DNA of 33,183 bases from Planctomycetota bacterium (lineage in GTDB: Bacteria > Planctomycetota > UBA1135 > GCA-002686595), in the NCBI GenBank assembly GCA_009691855.1, contig SIAI01000044.1, forward strand, positions 1 through 33,183, in the 5' to 3' direction. Numbering within the stretch: position 1 is the stretch's first letter; each line of letters starts with the position of its first letter. A model generated the notes under the pieces. That model did no database searches. It saw only the letters and a program-made list of their open reading frames with translations, and had not been told where the DNA came from. Positions 25,617-32,730 of this stretch are shown here, piece by piece. Both the position numbers and the translations under genes were made by a program.

Positions 25617-25763
25617 TGCGATCACGAGCACTACCGGACGCGCGCCGAGGCGCGCGCCAGCGTCTTCGAGTTCATCGAGGTCTTCTACAACCGCCAACGC
25701 CTGCACTCGACGCTCGGCTATCGCTCGCCGACGGAGTTCGAGGCTCTGCCGCTCGCCGTCTGA
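25617..25763 (+). pseudogene. IS3-family transposase (OrfB) C-terminal fragment
   Basis: In the same frame that ends the IS91 fragment, the sequence reads [20 protein letters not shown], then [17 protein letters not shown], and stops at TGA 25761-25763. This is the conserved C-terminus of IS3-family OrfB integrases (the last of the DDE acidic residues lies upstream and is missing). Only about 48 codons remain. The fused open frame with the IS91 piece is a chance mosaic and no product is expected. Confidence 0.9.
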
Positions 25764-26117
25764 CATCGCGATCGTCGACGGGACCCCGGGCCTCCCACGC
25801 ACGAACATGGCCTCGCGAGGGATCAGCGGGTCCGCGCACGCGCACGAGATGGCACTCGCCATGACGCGGAGTGAGCTCGTGGCCGCTCTCCACAAGTTGT
25901 GAGTCTCCTCCCCTTGTGAATCCCCACCTCCCGGGGGCTTCCGCCCCGGAACGCCGCGCTGAGCTCGAGCTCCGCAGGGCTCCGCTACGCGCGGCTCCCC
26001 CGACTGGGGAAGGGGGGACCCTTCCCCAGAACCCCATCCCCCCTGACGGCTCTGCGAAGCTCGTCGTCTACTGCAGCTGTCACGTAACCACGTGTCCACT
26101 GAACCGGGTGAGGGTCA
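25764..26117. other. non-coding stretch with two strong hairpins
   Basis: No gene is supported. ccgggg (25931-25936) pairs with ccccgg (25944-25949). A perfect 10-bp stem, tggggaaggg (26005-26014) with cccttcccca (26019-26028), has a 4-nt ggga loop. Neither is followed by a T run. Runs of G and C around 26005-26045 are conspicuous. A short MTRSELVAALHKL frame at 25861 recalls the start of HU/IHF proteins but stops after 13 codons. Confidence 0.5.
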
Positions 26118-26252
26118 GGTGGGATCTCGATCTTGCAGGAGGCTGCGCGGCACGCCTCATCGGCACGAGCCGACCTCGCACAGGAACTCTGCGACCCGCA
26201 CGGCGCTTCCCGGGAGCTTCCGTGGAAGAACGAGGAGCTCGAAGCGCCCATC
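26118..26252. repeat. 135-bp dispersed repeat, copy 2
   Basis: It matches 20126-20259 in direct orientation with one substitution and one extra C. It lies about 350 bp after the IS3 fragment and about 150 bp before the duplicated gene modules. The flanks differ between copies on both sides, so this unit itself moved or was duplicated. Confidence 0.8.
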
Positions 26253-26403
26253 CAGAGGCCCAGCAGGTCGTGGTGGATCGCGCGCGCATACCGGGCGCGA
26301 GTCCTCGCGTCCCCTTTCACCCGCGGGGCTGCTGAGAAACCGGCACATCTGGCTTTTGTGGCGAGAGTGCGCGCTCATTCCCTCCTCCAGGGACGAACGA
26401 GCA

Positions 26404-26581
26404 GGCGAGTCGGCGAACCTGCCTGACGGATTGCGCGCCAACGGACTGCCCCAACATCGTCACATGAGTAGGTCCTTGCCAAACGACGACGCACCCCTGC
26501 CCGAGGGAACTTCCATGCGACGCACTTTCACTCTCGCGTTCCTCTTCTCTTCGCTGTTCACCCTTCCGCTCGGTGCCCAGG
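26404..26581 (+). repeat. shared leader region (5' UTR plus signal-peptide codons), copy 1
   Basis: 178 bp that matches 28202-28379 with only two differences. It contains the untranslated leader, the ribosome site gaggg (26502-26506, 8 nt before the ATG at 26515), and the codons of the signal peptide. Similarity drops abruptly after the signal-peptide cleavage region. The promoter may lie within it, but I could not identify -35/-10 boxes. Confidence 0.8.
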
Positions 26582-27717
26582 CGCAGCACCTCCGCCGCGC
26601 GCCGAGCCCCAGCACGGAGGTACACATCGACCTGCCCACGGGCACGATCACGCGCGGCCCTGTGGTTCAGCCGCGCGCGGCCGCGACGGTCAGTGACTTC
26701 CCCAACATGGACCTCAGCGGCTTCGCGGGCGTCGACACCGGCGGCGGCTCGATCGAGTGGTTCAACGACGGGGTCAAGGGCGTGAACGCCAACGCCAGCG
26801 ATCTGATGGACAGCTTCGCCTTCGCCTATTGCTCGGCGAAGAAGGACACCAGTCTCGGCGGGCCCGGCGGCTCGGTGAAGCTCGGCTTCTACGAGGGCTA
26901 CACGCGCAACGGCGGCCCGTCCGGCACGCCGAACGGGACCGCGGTCGCGGTGCTGACGCTCACCGGGTTGCCGGCCAACTCGGCCAGCTCCTCGTTCTTC
27001 GGCGGCTTCAACTGCTACTTCGCCACGGTGACGTTCGGCGACCTCGTGTCCTTCGCGGACGGTCCGATCGCGTACTCGTGGAAGTTCCTCGACGTCGGCA
27101 GCAGCGGTCCTCTGGCCGGCACCTTCCCCTTCCTCGCCAACGCCGGGGTGTGCGTGGGCACGACGCCGTTCACCGACGCGCTCGGCCAGGCGCCGTACAC
27201 CTGCTGCTCCGTCTCGGTGGCCGACGTGTACCTCAACGGCCTGCTGCTCGTCGTCTTCACCTTCGCTCCGTACTGCTTCCCCTTCTCGGTCGGCATCGAC
27301 ATCCACGAGGCGGCCGATCTCACCGCGACGGCGAGCCCGTTCATCGGCGACGGCATCAACGCCGACGTCCTGACTGCTTCGCCCGCGATCGTGGGCCAGA
27401 ACTGGAGTGCCTCGGTCACGCTCGGTCACGCGCACGGTTCGAGCGGCGCCATTCTGCTCGCCTTGCGCACGGCCGTGATCAACGGTCCCAACCTCAACTC
27501 GCCCATCGGCGGTCGCCTGACCGAGCCGCTGATCTCCGGCCCGCTGCTGGCGAGCCTGTCGAGCGCGCACAACGGCACGGCCTCGGCGCCGATCACGGCC
27601 GCCGTGCCGGCCCAGTTCAGCCTCCTGTGTGTGAGCTGGGCGGCACAGGCGACTGTGACGGGTGGCGGCTTCGTCGATCTCTCGCGCGCCGTCAGCGGCG
27701 TGACCGGGACGCAGTGA
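26515..27717 (+). CDS. secreted protein of unknown family, paralogue 1
   Basis: A 400-aa protein starting at ATG 26515, chosen for the gaggg 8 nt upstream and because a signal peptide follows at once (MRRTFTLAFLFSSLFTLPLG, cleavage near GAQA); an ATG at 26464 in frame has no such support. The mature part is Gly, Ser and Ala rich, strand-rich and has about eight Cys. Notable segments are SDFPNMDLSGFAGVD, GVKGVNANASDLMDSFAFAY, LGGPGGSVKLGFYEGYT, FADGPIAYSWKFLD and a C-terminal VTGGGFVDLSRAVSGVTGTQ. I recognise no domain. It lacks a PEP-CTERM or LPXTG sorting signal. It is followed 18 bp later by a small membrane protein gene, so the three genes of the unit are probably one operon. Confidence 0.82.
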   Translation: MRRTFTLAFLFSSLFTLPLGAQAQHLRRAPSPSTEVHIDLPTGTITRGPVVQPRAAATVSDFPNMDLSGFAGVDTGGGSIEWFNDGVKGVNANASDLMDSFAFAYCSAKKDTSLGGPGGSVKLGFYEGYTRNGGPSGTPNGTAVAVLTLTGLPANSASSSFFGGFNCYFATVTFGDLVSFADGPIAYSWKFLDVGSSGPLAGTFPFLANAGVCVGTTPFTDALGQAPYTCCSVSVADVYLNGLLLVVFTFAPYCFPFSVGIDIHEAADLTATASPFIGDGINADVLTASPAIVGQNWSASVTLGHAHGSSGAILLALRTAVINGPNLNSPIGGRLTEPLISGPLLASLSSAHNGTASAPITAAVPAQFSLLCVSWAAQATVTGGGFVDLSRAVSGVTGTQ

Positions 27718-27735
27718 CACGCCGCGCGGCGGAGC

Positions 27736-28020
27736 ATGCTCTGGCGCGTGAGTTCCACCGTTCGCCACCGCCTGGGCATCGCGCTGATCGTCTTCGGTCT
27801 GCTGACGATCGTCGTCTCCGTGCTCGCCGTGTGCGAGGTCGCCAACGGCCCGGGCACGGGCCCGAAGACCTTCGCTCAGAGCCGCGGCTACAACCAGACG
27901 AAGGTGGACCTCCAGCGCAGCTTCCCCCACGGCTTGCTCGGCGGCCTCGCCGGCCTGGGGATCACGATGTTCGCTGCGCGCCTCGCCAAGCGCGCGCCCG
28001 AGCCTTCGCCGAGCGCGTGA
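27736..28020 (+). CDS. small two-helix membrane protein, paralogue 1
   Basis: 94 aa with a hydrophobic segment at about 13-32 (GIALIVFGLLTIVVSVLAV) and a second weaker one at about 67-82 (LLGGLAGLGITMFAARL), separated by a polar loop (FAQSRGYNQTKVDLQRS). The ATG at 27736 lies next to ggag; a GTG at 27748 with ggag 13 nt upstream is an alternative start. 83 of 94 residues match the copy at 29526-29810. The stop overlaps the next start as GTGA. I do not recognise the family. Conservation of the loop between copies exceeds that of the secreted protein, so it is under constraint. Confidence 0.75.
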   Translation: MLWRVSSTVRHRLGIALIVFGLLTIVVSVLAVCEVANGPGTGPKTFAQSRGYNQTKVDLQRSFPHGLLGGLAGLGITMFAARLAKRAPEPSPSA

Positions 28021-28265
28021 AGAAGACGCGCGCGAGGAAGGCGAGTTCGAGCGCGCGCACGCAGCCGCCGCCGCTCGAGGTGCGCGCGCTGCGCCCCACC
28101 AACTGGCCCGCGCTCGAGGCGCTCTTCGGCGCGTGCGGCGGCTGCTGGTGCATGGCCTGGCGTCTGGAACGTGCGGCCTGGGAGGCGGGTCGCGGCCAGC
28201 TGGCGAGTCGGCGAACCTGCCTGACGGATTGCGCGCCAACGGACTGCCCCAACATCGTCATATGA
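28017..28265 (+). pseudogene. truncated GNAT acetyltransferase
   Basis: It starts at GTG 28017, overlapping the preceding stop. The first 60 codons match the intact GNAT at 29807-30445 (EVRALRPTNWPALEALFG, GGCWCMAWRLERAAWEAGRG). The frame then runs into the leader of unit 2 (QLASRRTCLTDCAPTDC) and stops at 28263-28265. The acetyl-CoA-binding motif and catalytic half are missing, so the 82-aa product cannot be an acetyltransferase. It marks the duplication joint. Confidence 0.85.
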
Positions 28266-28379
28266 GTAGGTCCTTGCCAAACGACGACGCACCCCTGCCC
28301 GAGGGAACTTCCATGCGACGCACTTTCACTCTCGCGTTCCTCTTCTCTTCGCTGTTCACCCTTCCGCTCGGCGCCCAGG
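28202..28379 (+). repeat. shared leader region, copy 2
   Basis: Aligns without gaps to 26404-26581, differing at only two positions (catatgag for cacatgag; ggcgcc for ggtgcc). It carries the same gaggg ribosome site and signal-peptide codons for the second secreted protein. Its left edge is the joint with the truncated GNAT gene. Confidence 0.8.
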
Positions 28380-29506
28380 TCCAGCTCCTCCAGCGCGCGC
28401 AACGTCCGCGCGAGTCCATCCACATGGACGCGGCCACGGGAACGGTCACCCGCGGTCCATCGTTCCAGCCGCGCTCGGCCGCGACGGTCAGCGACTTCCC
28501 CAACCTGGACCTCAGCGGATTCATCGGCGTCGACTCGGGGAACTGCCACTGCGAGTGGTTCTACGACGGCGTCAAGGGCGTGAACGGGAACGCCAGCGAC
28601 CTGATGGACAGCTTCACCTTCGCCTACTGCTCCTCGAAGCTGGATACGAGCCTCGGCGGGCCGGGCGGGACGGTCAAGCTCGGTTTCTACGAGGGCTACA
28701 CGAACGGCGGCGGCCCATCCGGAGCACCGAACGGCACCGCGGTCACGGTCCTCACGCTCGCCGGCTTGCCGGCCAGCAGCGCCAGCTCGTCCTTCTTCGG
28801 CTTCTTCGCCTGCTACTTCGCCACGGTGCACTTCGGCACTCTCGTGCCCTTCGCGGACGGCCCGATCGGCTACTCATGGAAGTTTTCGGATCTCGGCGCC
28901 GACGGCATTCTCGCAGGCACGTGGCCGTTCCTCTCCTGCATCGCGAGCTGCACGGGGAACGGCCCCGACGCGCTGGGTCAGACGGCCTACTACTACACCG
29001 TGCCGGCCGACCGCTACTGCCCGCCTGGCCGCAACATCAACAGCGTGCCGACCTTCTCGAACGCGCTGCCATTCTCGATCGCGATCGACATCCGCGAGGC
29101 TGCCGATCTCAGCGCGACGGCGAACGCGTTCACGGGCGACGGCCTCAACGTCGACGTGCTGAGCGCATCGCCCGCGATCGTCGGCCACAGCTGGAGCGCA
29201 CAGGTCGCGCTCGGCCACGCGCACGGCGCGAGCGGCGCGGTCCTGTTGCACGTGCGCACGGGCGTGTTCAACGGTCCAAACGTCCCTTCGCCGATCGGTG
29301 GACGCCTGATGGAGCCGCTGCTCTCCGGCCCGCTGCTCGCCACGCTGTCGAGCACGCACAACGGCAGCACCTCGGCGCCGATCACGGCCGCGGTGCCGCC
29401 CCAGTTCGGCCTCCTGTGCGTGGGCTGGGCCGCGCAAGCCACGGTCACCGGGGGCGGTTTCGTCGATCTCTCCAGTGCCGTCAGCGGCGTGACCGGCACG
29501 CAGTGA
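28313..29506 (+). CDS. secreted protein of unknown family, paralogue 2
   Basis: A 397-aa paralogue of the protein at 26515-27717 with the identical signal peptide and ribosome site. The mature parts share the same blocks (SDFPNLDLSGFIGVD, GVKGVNGNASDLMDSFTFAY, LGGPGGTVKLGFYEGYT, VTGGGFVDLSSAVSGVTGTQ). They differ most in two places: just after the first block (GNCHCEW here, GGGSIEW there) and in the middle, where this copy has ASCTGNGPDALGQTAYYYTV and PGRNINSVPTFSNALPF in place of a different Cys-rich loop. Variation is thus concentrated in loops, as in surface-exposed or ligand-binding proteins. No known domain is recognised. It is followed 19 bp later by the membrane protein gene. Confidence 0.82.
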   Translation: MRRTFTLAFLFSSLFTLPLGAQVQLLQRAQRPRESIHMDAATGTVTRGPSFQPRSAATVSDFPNLDLSGFIGVDSGNCHCEWFYDGVKGVNGNASDLMDSFTFAYCSSKLDTSLGGPGGTVKLGFYEGYTNGGGPSGAPNGTAVTVLTLAGLPASSASSSFFGFFACYFATVHFGTLVPFADGPIGYSWKFSDLGADGILAGTWPFLSCIASCTGNGPDALGQTAYYYTVPADRYCPPGRNINSVPTFSNALPFSIAIDIREAADLSATANAFTGDGLNVDVLSASPAIVGHSWSAQVALGHAHGASGAVLLHVRTGVFNGPNVPSPIGGRLMEPLLSGPLLATLSSTHNGSTSAPITAAVPPQFGLLCVGWAAQATVTGGGFVDLSSAVSGVTGTQ

Positions 29507-29525
29507 CACGCCGCCTGGCGGAGCT

Positions 29526-29810
29526 ATGCTCTGCCGTGTGAGTTCCACCGCTCGCCACCGCCTCGGCATCGCGCTGATCGTCTTCGGCTTGCTGACGATC
29601 GTCGTCTCGGTCCTGGCCGTGTGCGAGATCGCCAACGGCCCGGGCACGGGCCCGAAGACCTTCGCCCAGAGCCGCGGCTACAACCAGACGAAGGTGGACC
29701 TGCAGCGCAGCTTCCCCTACGGCATGCTCGGCGGCCTCGCCGGCCTGGGGATCACGATGTTCGGTGCGCGCCTCGCCAAGCGTGAACCCCAAGCGCCACC
29801 GCCAGCGTGA
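29526..29810 (+). CDS. small two-helix membrane protein, paralogue 2
   Basis: 94 aa, differing from paralogue 1 at 11 positions, five of them in the last eight residues. The hydrophobic segments and the polar loop with GYNQTKVDLQRSFP are preserved. Its TGA overlaps the GTG of the intact GNAT gene (GTGA, 29807-29810), indicating translational coupling. Function unknown; it is probably an inner-membrane partner of the secreted protein encoded just upstream. Confidence 0.77.
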   Translation: MLCRVSSTARHRLGIALIVFGLLTIVVSVLAVCEIANGPGTGPKTFAQSRGYNQTKVDLQRSFPYGMLGGLAGLGITMFGARLAKREPQAPPPA

Positions 29811-30445
29811 AGAAGCGTAGCGCGAAGAAAGCGGAGCCGAGCGCGCGCATGAAGCGACCCTCCGTCGAGGTGCGCGCGCTGAGGCCGAGTGACTGGCCCG
29901 CGCTCGAGGCCCTCTTCGGCGCGCGCGGCGCGTGCGGCGGCTGCTGGTGCATGGCCTGGCGCCTGGAGCGCGCCGCCTGGGAGGCGGGGCGCGGTGAGGG
30001 CCATCGGCGCGCGTTCAAGAGGCTGGTCGAGCGCGAGCAGGCGCTCGGCGCGATCGCGCTGGCCGATGACTGCCCCGAGGGCCGCGCCGTCGGCTGGTGC
30101 AGCGTCGGCCCGCGCGCGGACTTCGTCGCGCTCGAGGCGAAACGCTCGCTGGCCACCGACTGGGACGAGCGCACGTGGTCGGTGACGTGCTTCTTCGTCG
30201 CCAAGGACTGGCGCAAGTGCGGCCTCGGCAAGCGCCTGCTCGAGGTCGCCGTGGCGCTGGCGAAGGAGCACCACGCCACGCGTCTCGAGGGCTATCCCGT
30301 CCTGCCGCCCAAGGCCGGCGGCGAGCTGCCCGCGGCCTTCGCCTGGACCGGCCTGCCGCGGGTCTTCGAGCGCTGCGGATTCAAGCCGCTGGCGAAGACG
30401 CCGGGCAAGCGCCCGATCTATGTGCGCGCGCTCGCTCGTCGCTGA
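29807..30445 (+). CDS. GNAT family N-acetyltransferase
   Basis: 212 aa, starting at GTG 29807, which overlaps the previous stop. A Lys/Arg-rich N-terminal tail (about 1-17) precedes the GNAT fold. The segment ACGGCWCMAWRLERAAW (about 42-58) is characteristic of an uncharacterised GNAT subgroup with a Cys-Cys pair. The acetyl-CoA pyrophosphate-binding loop is RKCGLGKRLLE (136-146), preceded by the strand WSVTCFFVAKDW. A late FERCGF block (188-192) completes motif B. The substrate is unknown. The gene is convergent with oxyR, with only 3 bp between stop codons, so no separate terminator fits. Confidence 0.85.
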   Translation: MKKRSAKKAEPSARMKRPSVEVRALRPSDWPALEALFGARGACGGCWCMAWRLERAAWEAGRGEGHRRAFKRLVEREQALGAIALADDCPEGRAVGWCSVGPRADFVALEAKRSLATDWDERTWSVTCFFVAKDWRKCGLGKRLLEVAVALAKEHHATRLEGYPVLPPKAGGELPAAFAWTGLPRVFERCGFKPLAKTPGKRPIYVRALARR

Positions 30446-30448
30446 GCG

Positions 30449-31375
30449 TCACCGCCGCGCGCGCGCGATTGACAGCGTGCCCTTGGGCGCGAACTCGACC
30501 AGCACCTCGGCCAGGAGCTCGAAGGTCGCGCGCCGCGTGGTCGAGGCGCGCCACACGAGGCCGATCGTGCGCGAGGCGCGGCGCGCCAGCGGCAGGGTCA
30601 CGAGCCTGTCCTGGGCGTGGACCTCGGAGGCGATGGCCATGGCGGGCAGCAGCGTGACGCCCGTGCCGCTCGCGACCATGCGCACCAGGGTGTTCAGGCT
30701 GGTGGCGCGGAAGTCGCCGAGCTCACGCGCGCCGGCGCGCGAGCAGATCGAGAGCGCCTGCTCGCGCAGGCAATGGCCGTCCTCGAGCAGGAGCACCTCT
30801 TCGCTGGCCAGATCCTCGTCGCGCGCTTGCTTGCGCGCGGCGATGGCGTGCCCGGCGGGGGCGGCGAGCACGAAGGGGTCGGAGTAGAGCGGGAAGGTCG
30901 CCAGGGTGCCGAGCTCGGCCTCGAGCGCCAGCAGCGCCAGATCGAGCTTGCCCTCCTGCACCTGGGCCACGAGATGCGCGGTCTGGTCCTCGCGCAAGAG
31001 CAGGCGCAGCTTGGGGAAGCGCTTGCGCAGCACGCCGATCACGCCTGGCAACACGTAGGGCGCCACGGTCGGGATCACGCCGAGGCGCAGCGTGCCCGCC
31101 AGCGGATCGCGCAGCGTGGCCGCGGCGTGCACGAAGCCGTCGATCGCGTGCAGCGCGGCGCGCGCGTGGGGCAGGAGCTCGCTGCCGGCCGGCGTGAGCA
31201 GCACGCGTCGCCGGTCGCGCTCGAAGAGCTGCGTGCCGAGCACGCGCTCGAGCTGCTGGAGCTGCAGCGAGAGCGCCGGCTGGCTGATGAAGCAGGCCTC
31301 GGCCGCCTTGCGGAAGGAGAGGTGCTCGGCCAGGGCCACGACGCACTCGAGCTGGCGCAGGGCAGGGCGGTCCAT
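30449..31375 (-). CDS. oxyR: OxyR, LysR-type peroxide sensor
   Basis: A 308-aa LysR-type regulator. The N-terminal winged helix-turn-helix (about 1-60; SFRKAAEACFISQPALSLQL) is typical. The effector domain carries Cys202 and Cys211 in GHCLREQALSIC, the pair that forms the redox disulfide in OxyR (Cys199 and Cys208 in E. coli, same 9-residue spacing), and the TSLNTLVRMVASGTGVTLLP block near residues 225-244. It should activate peroxide-defence genes when oxidised, and it is divergent from ahpC across 109 bp, the usual arrangement. The redox Cys pair separates it from other LysR proteins such as CysB or CatM. Confidence 0.93.
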   Translation of the reverse strand: MDRPALRQLECVVALAEHLSFRKAAEACFISQPALSLQLQQLERVLGTQLFERDRRRVLLTPAGSELLPHARAALHAIDGFVHAAATLRDPLAGTLRLGVIPTVAPYVLPGVIGVLRKRFPKLRLLLREDQTAHLVAQVQEGKLDLALLALEAELGTLATFPLYSDPFVLAAPAGHAIAARKQARDEDLASEEVLLLEDGHCLREQALSICSRAGARELGDFRATSLNTLVRMVASGTGVTLLPAMAIASEVHAQDRLVTLPLARRASRTIGLVWRASTTRRATFELLAEVLVEFAPKGTLSIARARR

Positions 31376-31484
31376 AAGCAGAACGTATCACAGCCAGGCG
31401 TTCTTCCGATTGGCGATATCAGCGCGGACGGGCGATCCTTGGGCCATCGCAACGCAACCGCACCTCTCACCCGGAGAACCACCC
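31376..31484. promoter_or_regulatory. divergent oxyR/ahpC control region
   Basis: The 109 bp between the two starts must hold both promoters and the OxyR site. The word gcgatatc and nearby repeated gcgat words lie at about 31410-31440, but I see no clear match to the four ATAG/CTAT half-sites of E. coli OxyR boxes. The ahpC ribosome site is cggaga at 31472-31477, eight bases before the ATG. The operator position is inferred from gene layout only. Confidence 0.45.
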
Positions 31485-32024
31485 ATGCTCACCATCGGCA
31501 ACCGCTTCCCCAGCTTCCGCGCCAAGGGCGTCGTCTCGAACGACCTCGCCGGCGCCTTCCAGGACTTCGACGAGCGCTCCGCCGCCGGCAAGTGGCAGGT
31601 CTACTTCTTCTATCCGAAGGACTTCACCTTCGTGTGCCCGACCGAGATCGCTGGCTTCGCCAAGCTCAACGCGCAGTTCCAGGAGCGCGACGCGCAGCTC
31701 TACGCGGTGAGCACGGACTCCGAGTTCGTGCACCTCGCCTGGCGCAAGGACCACGAGTCGCTGCGCGAGCTGCCCTTCCCGATGCTCTCGGACCTCTCCC
31801 GCGAGCTCTCCGAGCAGCTCGGCATCCTCGAGCCCGGCGACAAGGTCGCCCTGCGCGCGACCTTCGTGGTGGACCCCGAGGGCATCATCCGCTTCGTGTC
31901 CGTGACCGACGGCAGCGTCGGCCGTAACCCCGAGGAAGTGCTGCGCGTGCTCGACGCGCTGCAGACGGGCGAGCTGTGCCCGCGCAACTGGAAGAAGGGG
32001 CAAGAGACCCTGAAGGTCGCCTGA
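31485..32024 (+). CDS. ahpC: AhpC, alkyl hydroperoxide reductase peroxiredoxin
   Basis: A 179-aa two-Cys peroxiredoxin. The peroxidatic Cys51 is in DFTFVCPTEI and the resolving Cys165 in GELCPRNW, both in the expected places; the conserved active-site Pro and Thr are in FTFVCPTE, and the Arg is in VALRATFVVDPEG. It reduces hydrogen peroxide, organic peroxides and perhaps peroxynitrite in the cytoplasm. The neighbouring ahpD, rather than ahpF, suggests reduction through AhpD and lipoamide, as in mycobacteria. The ATG at 31485 has cggaga at the right distance. It is separated from ahpD by a 133-bp gap containing two hairpins. Confidence 0.96.
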   Translation: MLTIGNRFPSFRAKGVVSNDLAGAFQDFDERSAAGKWQVYFFYPKDFTFVCPTEIAGFAKLNAQFQERDAQLYAVSTDSEFVHLAWRKDHESLRELPFPMLSDLSRELSEQLGILEPGDKVALRATFVVDPEGIIRFVSVTDGSVGRNPEEVLRVLDALQTGELCPRNWKKGQETLKVA

Positions 32025-32027
32025 GCC

Positions 32028-32110
32028 CTCGAGCGCGTCGCCGCGCCTCCGGCGCGGCGCCAGCGCTCGAGCGCGAAGTCTCACGACGGCGCGAGTCCTC
32101 TCGCGCCGTC
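32028..32110 (+). other. tandem hairpins between ahpC and ahpD
   Basis: Hairpin 1: outer arms ctcgagcg (32028-32035) and cgctcgag (32064-32071) enclose gccgcgcc (32040-32047) and ggcgcggc (32051-32058). Hairpin 2: gacggcgcgag (32085-32095) pairs perfectly over 11 bp with ctcgcgccgtc (32100-32110) around a 4-nt loop. No T run follows, so an intrinsic terminator is doubtful. Likely roles are partial termination, stabilisation of the ahpC message end, or a processing site giving more AhpC than AhpD. Confidence 0.6.
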
Positions 32111-32157
32111 CTCCGAACCCCGACGCACCACCTGCCTCGATCGACCTCCAGATCACC

Positions 32158-32697
32158 ATGCAAACCATCCGCGACCGCATCCCCGAGTACGCCAAAGACC
32201 TGCGCCTCAACCTCGACGCGCTGGCCAAGATCGACAGCCTCACGCTCACGCAGCTGTGGGGCAGCGCGCTCGCCGCCGCCCTGGCCACGCGCAACGACGA
32301 GCTCGTGCGCGCCGTCGCCGCCGAGGCGCGTACGCACATGGCGGAGCCCGCCTTCGTCGCCGCGCGCACGGCGGCGGCGCTGATGGGCATGAACAATGTC
32401 TACTACCGCTCGCTGCACCTCGTCTCGAATGCCGAGTACGGCAACCTTCCGGCGCGCCTGCGCATGCAGGGCCTCGCCACACACGGAGCGGAGAAACTCG
32501 ACTTCGAGCTCTTCTGCCTGACCGTCTCGGCCGTCAACGGTTGCGGCAAATGCCTCGACTCGCACGAGCACGAGCTGAAGAAACGCGGCGCCAGCGCCCT
32601 GCAGGTGCAGGACGCCATCCGCATCGCCTCGGTGCTGCACGCGATCGCCGGCGTGCTCGACGGCGAGCGCGCTCTGGCCACCCTCCAACCCGCCTGA
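32158..32697 (+). CDS. ahpD: AhpD alkylhydroperoxidase
   Basis: 179 aa, close to the 177 aa of mycobacterial AhpD. The thioredoxin-like redox centre is CGKC (Cys129 and Cys132), in VNGCGKCLDSHEHEL, with His136 and Glu117 in place for the proton relay. A Lys replaces the His found at position 131 in the mycobacterial protein. AhpD passes electrons from lipoylated dehydrogenase subunits to AhpC and has weak peroxidase activity itself. The all-helical fold and the length fit the full AhpD rather than the shorter CMD/AhpD-like proteins. No strong Shine-Dalgarno precedes the ATG. The gene is followed by dps after 33 bp. Confidence 0.95.
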   Translation: MQTIRDRIPEYAKDLRLNLDALAKIDSLTLTQLWGSALAAALATRNDELVRAVAAEARTHMAEPAFVAARTAAALMGMNNVYYRSLHLVSNAEYGNLPARLRMQGLATHGAEKLDFELFCLTVSAVNGCGKCLDSHEHELKKRGASALQVQDAIRIASVLHAIAGVLDGERALATLQPA

Positions 32698-32730
32698 ACC
32701 CAACTCGACCGAACGAACCCGGAGACTCCC

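Larger units (their letters stand above)
26404..29995 (+). repeat. diverged tandem duplication, two units of about 1.8 kb
   Basis: Unit 1 (26404-28201) and unit 2 (28202 to about 29995) each hold the same order: leader, secreted protein gene, 94-aa membrane protein gene, start of a GNAT gene. Unit 1 ends inside its GNAT gene exactly where unit 2's leader begins. That is the product expected if a segment running from the leader to mid-GNAT was duplicated in tandem. Divergence is uneven: the leader is about 99 % identical, the secreted proteins' mature parts about 80 % at nucleotide level, the membrane proteins 83 of 94 residues identical. Confidence 0.85.

Noticed and set aside
25116..25763. 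Single 215-aa plus-strand ORF as one gene
   Set aside because: It is out-of-frame IS91 sequence running into the IS3 OrfB tail; only the last third is in a meaningful frame.
25807..25902. Frame ending MTRSELVAALHKL, recalling the N-terminus of HU/IHF proteins
   Set aside because: It stops after 13 matching-looking codons with no continuation in another frame; resemblance this short can be chance.
26005..26028. 10-bp hairpin as an intrinsic terminator
   Set aside because: No T run follows on either strand and no supported gene ends immediately upstream.
31376..31484. Possible OxyR box near gcgatatc
   Set aside because: The E. coli ATAG/CTAT half-site pattern with 7-nt spacing is not met, so I list only the region, not an operator.
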